A stretch of 58,163 nt of DNA from CAXTSE01 sp035554115 (lineage in GTDB: Bacteria; Actinomycetota; Actinomycetes; Actinomycetales; Microbacteriaceae). Every line of letters begins with the position of its first letter. The first letter of the stretch is position 1. Below, piece by piece: positions 54,305 to 58,163 of the stretch. The DNA lies in contig DATMIW010000067.1 of the NCBI GenBank assembly GCA_035554115.1, forward strand, positions 1 through 58,163, in the 5' to 3' direction. The notes under the pieces were generated by a model, which was given only the letters and a program-made list of their open reading frames with translations, ran no database searches and had not been told where the DNA came from. The position numbers and the translations under genes were made by a program.

Positions 54305-54987
54305 GCTCGTACCTCGCTCACCATGTCGAAGAATTGCCTCAGGGGCGCGCGAACCAGGGGAAGTTTCACCAGGGGCATGCTGAGTTTGAGAAGGGCGAGA
54401 CCTCGATCGATCAATCGGTGGCTGCGCTGTTGATTGGGGGAGGTGTCGTATACCCAAAAAAGGGCTAGTAGGAGGTAGGCGAGTAGAAGCAACTCGGGCA
54501 GCTGATCATCGAAATCGGGTGCGAAACCCTTGCGCGAACCACGTACAGCGTCGGTAAAGATAGCGACGGCAGCGTCTCGGGCTGGTTGCGAATCCGGGCC
54601 CAGTGGGTTGATAGGCGAGCGGGGAGACATTGCCGCAGACAGGAAACCTGGCGCGAATTTATGAAACGGCTCCAATGTGTCGAGGCCGCGATGGTAGACG
54701 ACGGAAAGGCGCTCGATGAGGTCATCGGTCATTCGCAGGGGCTCGACAACTGCCTCGCGGTGCTCTTCCTGGACTCGGAGGTAGAGCTCCTGTACGAGAT
54801 GGTTCTTGGTGGGGAAGTGGTGGTACGCGTTGCCCGTTGAGATGCCGAGTTGACCTGCGAGCAGCCGAATTGTGGTGTCTTCGTAGCCTCGGTCGCGAAA
54901 CGATGCAACTGCCGCGTCGGCGATAAGGGTCCGCGTCCTCTCGCGTTTGCTGACACCTGCATCTGCGGCATCCATGGAATTGAACAT
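54301..54987 (-). CDS. TetR family transcriptional regulator
   Basis: A 228-residue TetR-type repressor. The helix-turn-helix lies at about residues 30-60: LIADAAVASFRDRGYEDTTIRLLAGQLGISTGNAYHHFPTKNHL, a classic TetR DNA-binding domain. The ligand domain holds YHRGLDTLEPF and FFDMVSEVRA. The start is either ATG 54987 (MFNSM) or ATG 54975. A perfect palindrome (54979-54994) lies across the 54987 start. It diverges from the efflux transporter, so it probably controls both. Confidence 0.85.
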   Translation of the reverse strand: MFNSMDAADAGVSKRERTRTLIADAAVASFRDRGYEDTTIRLLAGQLGISTGNAYHHFPTKNHLVQELYLRVQEEHREAVVEPLRMTDDLIERLSVVYHRGLDTLEPFHKFAPGFLSAAMSPRSPINPLGPDSQPARDAAVAIFTDAVRGSRKGFAPDFDDQLPELLLLAYLLLALFWVYDTSPNQQRSHRLIDRGLALLKLSMPLVKLPLVRAPLRQFFDMVSEVRA

Positions 54988-54994
54988 GTTCAAT
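54979..54994. promoter_or_regulatory. Perfect palindrome at the TetR start: likely operator
   Basis: ATTGAACATGTTCAAT is a perfect 16-base inverted repeat spanning the ATG at 54987 and ending 3 bases before the alternative ATG at 54975. TetR-family proteins usually bind such sites to repress themselves, so it is a natural operator for the adjacent regulator. Confidence 0.65.
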
Positions 54995-55163
54995 ACGCTA
55001 CCAGACCCTACTCTGCGCACGTGCCCCATTTTTCGCGCTGGCAATGTCGGTGGCCTGGGATACGATGTGTGTACACCGTCAACATTTGGAAGGCTTTGCC
55101 TCCCTTCGCTGTTGATGTGCTGAGAGCGCGATACGCGACGCCCACAATTTTCCGGAGGATCCC

Positions 55164-56684
55164 GTGACCAACGAAACAGATACGAACGCGCCAGCGGGTG
55201 CACCAAATGCGCCAGGTGCAGTAGCTCCCGGCTTGTCAACGTCCGAGATCCGCACAGCCACCGCATCACGCCACCGCCTCGCACTCGGCCTGCTCCTCGC
55301 CGCGGTATTCGTGGTCTTCCTCAACGAGACGGTCATGAGCGTCGCGATCCCGAGCATCCAAAACGATCTCGAGGTTCTCCCGTCACAGGGGCAGTGGCTC
55401 ACGACGGCTTTCGCTCTCACAATGGCGGTCGTCATTCCGATCACGGGATGGCTGCTGCAGCGCCTCAACACCCGACCAGTCTTTGTGGCGGCAATGAGTT
55501 TGTTCGTCCTGGGAACTTTGATTGCCGCTGTGTCGCCATCATTTGAGGTGCTGCTGCTGGGTCGCGTGGTTCAGGCGAGCGGCACGGCAATCATGATGCC
55601 GCTCATGATGACCACGATTCTGACCGTCGTACCGCTGAACGAACGTGGCCGGTTCATGGGCCGCATCTCCATCGTGATGTCCCTGGCACCCGCGATCGGG
55701 CCGACGATCTCCGGTCTGCTCTTGCAGATCATGCCCTGGCGTGGACTGTTCTGGGTCATGCTGCCGATTGCGGCCGTTGTGCTTCTCATCGGCGCTCTGC
55801 GGGTTCCTAACGTCTCCGAGCCGCGCAAGGCGCCGCTGGATGTGCTCTCCGTGTTCCTGTCGGCGATCGCGTTCAGTGGAGTTGTGTATGGGCTCAGTAG
55901 CATTGGCGAGGTAGCTCAGGGGGCGGCACTCGTGCAACCGTGGGTGCCTCTGGTGGTCGGCATTGTCTTCCTGGGGCTTTTCATCACGCGTCAGATCCTT
56001 CTTCAGAAGCGGGACGCTTCGCTTCTCGACCTGCGAACCTTCAAATCCCGAACCTTCTCCCTCTCCATCGCCATGCTCGCGATCGGGATGATCTCCCTGT
56101 TCGGCATGATCATTTTGCTCCCGAGCTACATTCAGTACGGACTGCGCCTCGAGCCCGCAGTGATTGGCCTGACGCTGCTCCCCGGTGGACTGCTGATGGG
56201 ACTCCTCGGTCCTTTGGTGGGTCGCCTGCTCGACAAGTTCGGGCCGCGCCCCCTCGTCATCCCGGCCTCGATCCTCATTAGCGGGGTCTTCTGGGCCCTA
56301 ACCCTGCTCACAGAAGAAACCCCGATCTGGGTAGTTGTTGCACTGCACATCGGACTGAGCCTGGGTATGGCCTTCATGTTCACCCCGCTCTTCACGACGG
56401 GTCTGGGAGCGCTCCCACGCCACCTCTACTCCCACGGCAGCGCAACTGTCGCCACGATTCAACAGGTTGCTGGAGCGGCCGGTACCGCGATGTTTGTTGC
56501 TTTCTTCTCAATCGGCCTGGCAGCTGCCGGCGCCGTGGGAGAAGCGAAACTCGCGAGTCCGAGCCAGATAGCTGACGGCGTTCATCTCGCCTTTACTGCC
56601 GGTGCAATCGTGACCCTCCTGGTCATCGTGCTGTCGTTCTTCATCCGCCGTGAGGATGCACCGGAGGACGCGCCAGCCCCTTAG
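55164..56684 (+). CDS. DHA2-type MFS efflux transporter
   Basis: A 506-residue protein with about 14 hydrophobic helices, of the EmrB/QacA type that exports drugs or lipophilic compounds by proton antiport. Features: LNETVMSVAIPSIQNDLEVLPSQGQWLTTAFALTMAV (helix 1 and motif D1-like), the GRVVQASGTAIMMPLMMT segment, and the antiporter motif in RISIVMSLAPAIGPTISGLL. A short N-terminal tail is Ala/Asn/Pro-rich. Divergent from tetR across 176 bases. Its stop overlaps the convergent fadB-like gene by four bases (TTAG). Confidence 0.9.
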   Translation: MTNETDTNAPAGAPNAPGAVAPGLSTSEIRTATASRHRLALGLLLAAVFVVFLNETVMSVAIPSIQNDLEVLPSQGQWLTTAFALTMAVVIPITGWLLQRLNTRPVFVAAMSLFVLGTLIAAVSPSFEVLLLGRVVQASGTAIMMPLMMTTILTVVPLNERGRFMGRISIVMSLAPAIGPTISGLLLQIMPWRGLFWVMLPIAAVVLLIGALRVPNVSEPRKAPLDVLSVFLSAIAFSGVVYGLSSIGEVAQGAALVQPWVPLVVGIVFLGLFITRQILLQKRDASLLDLRTFKSRTFSLSIAMLAIGMISLFGMIILLPSYIQYGLRLEPAVIGLTLLPGGLLMGLLGPLVGRLLDKFGPRPLVIPASILISGVFWALTLLTEETPIWVVVALHIGLSLGMAFMFTPLFTTGLGALPRHLYSHGSATVATIQQVAGAAGTAMFVAFFSIGLAAAGAVGEAKLASPSQIADGVHLAFTAGAIVTLLVIVLSFFIRREDAPEDAPAP

Positions 56685-58163
56685 GCCACGCCCCGGATTG
56701 CGGGGTGATGGAAGGTATCGCCGAACACGCGCGTGCTCGCGCCCACGCGATCCAGATAGGGAGTCAGACCACCCATCTGGAAGGGGTAGCCGGCGCCGAG
56801 GATCATGCACAGATCAATGTCCTCGGCGGCGGCCACCACACCAGATTCGAGCATGCGGTGAACCTCATCAGCAAGGCCGTTTTCGAAGCGGAGACGCAAC
56901 TCATCAGAGGTGAGCGGCACAGCATCCTTCGCTCGATGCTCCTTCACAATGGCGAGTGCCTTCTTGTCATACCCTTTCGAATGGCCCTTGCTGTCCTTCT
57001 CAAAAATATGGCCGTGCTCGGCCAACGCGTGGAGGGCGGGGCTCGCGAAGAAGCGTTCCGGGAACGCCGCGTGATGCGTATCCAAGACGTGCGCACCCAC
57101 CTTCAGGCCCACCAGCTCCAGTAGAACAAACGGGTCCATCGGCAACCCGAAAGGCCGAATCGCATCGACGACCGTATCGAAAGAGGTGCCCTGCTCAACG
57201 GCATGCATCGCCTCACCCAGAACCTTTGCGAGCACGCGATTGACGACGAAGCCGGGGGAGTCGGTCGTGAGGACCGCGTTCTTATACAGTTTTGCGGCCG
57301 TCACCATTGCCGTGCTGACGGCGACATCAGTTGACTGCGGAGTCTTCACAACCTCGATAAGCGGCATCACTGCAACGGGGTTGAAGAAGTGGAAACCGAC
57401 CAGGCGTTCCGGGTGTTCGAGATTCGACCCGATCTGCTCAACCGACAACGACGAGGTGTTGGTCGCGAGAATCGCATCGGGAGCGACATGCTTCTCGATC
57501 TCGGCGAAGACGCTCTGCTTAACCCCGAGCTCCTCGAAGACCGCCTCGATAACCCAGTCGCAGTCCGCAAAATCGGCCTTGTCGGTGGTGCCGGTCACAA
57601 GTGTTTTGAGACGATTGCTTTCGTCGCGCGAGATCCGTCCTTTAGCGAAAAGCGAATCGATCTCGCCGTGGATGTGGCTGACGCCCGCATCCACACGCGC
57701 CTGATCGAGGTCGGTAATGATCACGGGAACCTGAAGGCGACGAACGAATAGCAGCGCGAATTGACTCGCCATCAGACCGGCGCCAACAACACCAATCTTC
57801 GTAATCGGCCTCGCAAGTTCACGATCCGGAGCCCCCGCCGGCTTTTTGGCACGTTTCTGCACAAGATTGAAGGCATAGATGGAGGCGCGGAATTGATCGC
57901 TCGCAATCAGGTCGGCGAGGGTCTCGTCTTCTGCGGCAAATCCGGTTGCGCGATCGGTATTCTTCGCGGCGCGCAGCAGCTCAAGAGCGCGATAGGGAGC
58001 CTGAGCCACGCGGCCGATGCGGCTCACCAGGGTCTTCTCGGCGATACCTATGGCGATGTCCCATTTGACGGCGCGCTCGATCTTGCCCGGCTGGTTCTTC
58101 CGCTTGACGACGATGGTCCCATCGAGCACGCCATCGGCCCACGCCAGGGAATCCTCGAGGAAG
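56681..58163 (-). CDS. 3-hydroxyacyl-CoA dehydrogenase / FadB-like protein (partial)
   Basis: The frame is open to the right edge of the window, so the N-terminus is missing. The visible part begins at the end of an enoyl-CoA hydratase-like segment (SLAWADGVLDGTIVVKR), then the NAD-binding dehydrogenase start IGVVGAGLMASQFALLFVRR, the FHFFNPVAVMPLIEVV motif with its catalytic His, the SPGFVVNRVL segment, and the C-terminal 3HCDH domain with DIDLCMILGAGYPFQMGG. This is the FadB/FadJ layout for beta-oxidation. The GTG at 58129 is not a real start. The acetyl-CoA acyltransferase partner would lie outside the window. Confidence 0.92.
   Translation of the reverse strand, partial: FLEDSLAWADGVLDGTIVVKRKNQPGKIERAVKWDIAIGIAEKTLVSRIGRVAQAPYRALELLRAAKNTDRATGFAAEDETLADLIASDQFRASIYAFNLVQKRAKKPAGAPDRELARPITKIGVVGAGLMASQFALLFVRRLQVPVIITDLDQARVDAGVSHIHGEIDSLFAKGRISRDESNRLKTLVTGTTDKADFADCDWVIEAVFEELGVKQSVFAEIEKHVAPDAILATNTSSLSVEQIGSNLEHPERLVGFHFFNPVAVMPLIEVVKTPQSTDVAVSTAMVTAAKLYKNAVLTTDSPGFVVNRVLAKVLGEAMHAVEQGTSFDTVVDAIRPFGLPMDPFVLLELVGLKVGAHVLDTHHAAFPERFFASPALHALAEHGHIFEKDSKGHSKGYDKKALAIVKEHRAKDAVPLTSDELRLRFENGLADEVHRMLESGVVAAAEDIDLCMILGAGYPFQMGGLTPYLDRVGASTRVFGDTFHHPAIRGVA

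Overview
The window is ordinary chromosomal sequence from a high-GC, single-membrane actinobacterium, most probably of the family Microbacteriaceae. This rests on its gene families (SepH, GlnE with two glutamine synthetases, polyphosphate glucokinase, a DUF4191 protein beside LipA, DUF4193, DUF3093, DUF3710, DUF3159, DUF2510, MurT/GatD), on the frequent GTG and TTG starts, and on the purple-nonsulfur-unlike, Gram-positive type RNase P RNA context. I see no insertion sequence, prophage, CRISPR array, tRNA or rRNA. Genes are tightly packed; many neighbours overlap by 1 to 13 bases. The species assignment is inference.

Layout. 1-5.1 kb: the end of an MFS transporter, an NCS1-type permease with a very long proline-rich N-terminus, a Nif3-like protein, a coiled-coil protein with a degenerate zinc ribbon, and an RNase H-like protein. 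5.2-6.0 kb: the RNase P RNA gene facing a cold-shock gene with a structured leader. 6.3-7.9 kb: a fatty acid desaturase and a small membrane protein. 7.9-12.7 kb: a likely catabolic block, in which RidA, a luciferase-like flavin monooxygenase and two alpha/beta-hydrolase paralogues lie on the minus strand and diverge from a cytochrome P450. 12.7-16.8 kb: polyphosphate glucokinase, a 56-residue protein, a DUF72 protein, two DUF2510 membrane proteins and PanB. 16.9-22.7 kb: nitrogen assimilation (GlnA2, GlnE, GlnA1). 22.8-30.1 kb: an RDD protein, DUF4191, LipA and LipB, a split pseudokinase, and the E2 and E3 subunits of 2-oxo acid dehydrogenases. LipA and LipB make the lipoyl group that E2 carries, and E3 reoxidises it. 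30.2-34.1 kb: leucyl aminopeptidase, a PAC2 protein and an MFS transporter. 34.2-42.9 kb: the primary sigma factor, a divergent MurT/GatD pair, a small zinc protein, and convergent topoisomerase IV-type ParE and ParC genes. 43-48 kb: a phosphodiesterase, SepH, DUF4193, DUF3093, then dut-DUF3710-DUF3159. 48.2-53.7 kb: aconitase, an OmpA-like protein with a small membrane partner, and Dxs. 53.7-58.2 kb: a TetR regulator with a small membrane protein, divergent from a DHA2-type efflux transporter, then the C-terminal part of a FadB-like protein.

The most striking observation is the MurT/GatD pair at 35676-37831. MurT/GatD normally amidates the alpha-carboxyl of D-Glu in lipid II, using ammonia that GatD releases from glutamine. 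Here the GatD nucleophile Cys is His92, the catalytic His is Leu194, and several MurT signature motifs are altered. Microbacteriaceae are known for group B peptidoglycan, in which that same D-Glu alpha-carboxyl is joined to a diamino acid or glycine bridge. I therefore propose, as a hypothesis, that the pair has become an amino-acid-adding ligase. An OmpA-like protein at 51072 also lacks the Asp that usually contacts diaminopimelate, which would fit a wall without DAP. Other points of note are an alpha/beta hydrolase with no nucleophile, a P450 with a Gln-Glu in place of the Asp-Thr pair, a split pseudokinase, and palindromes in front of aconitase and at the TetR start.
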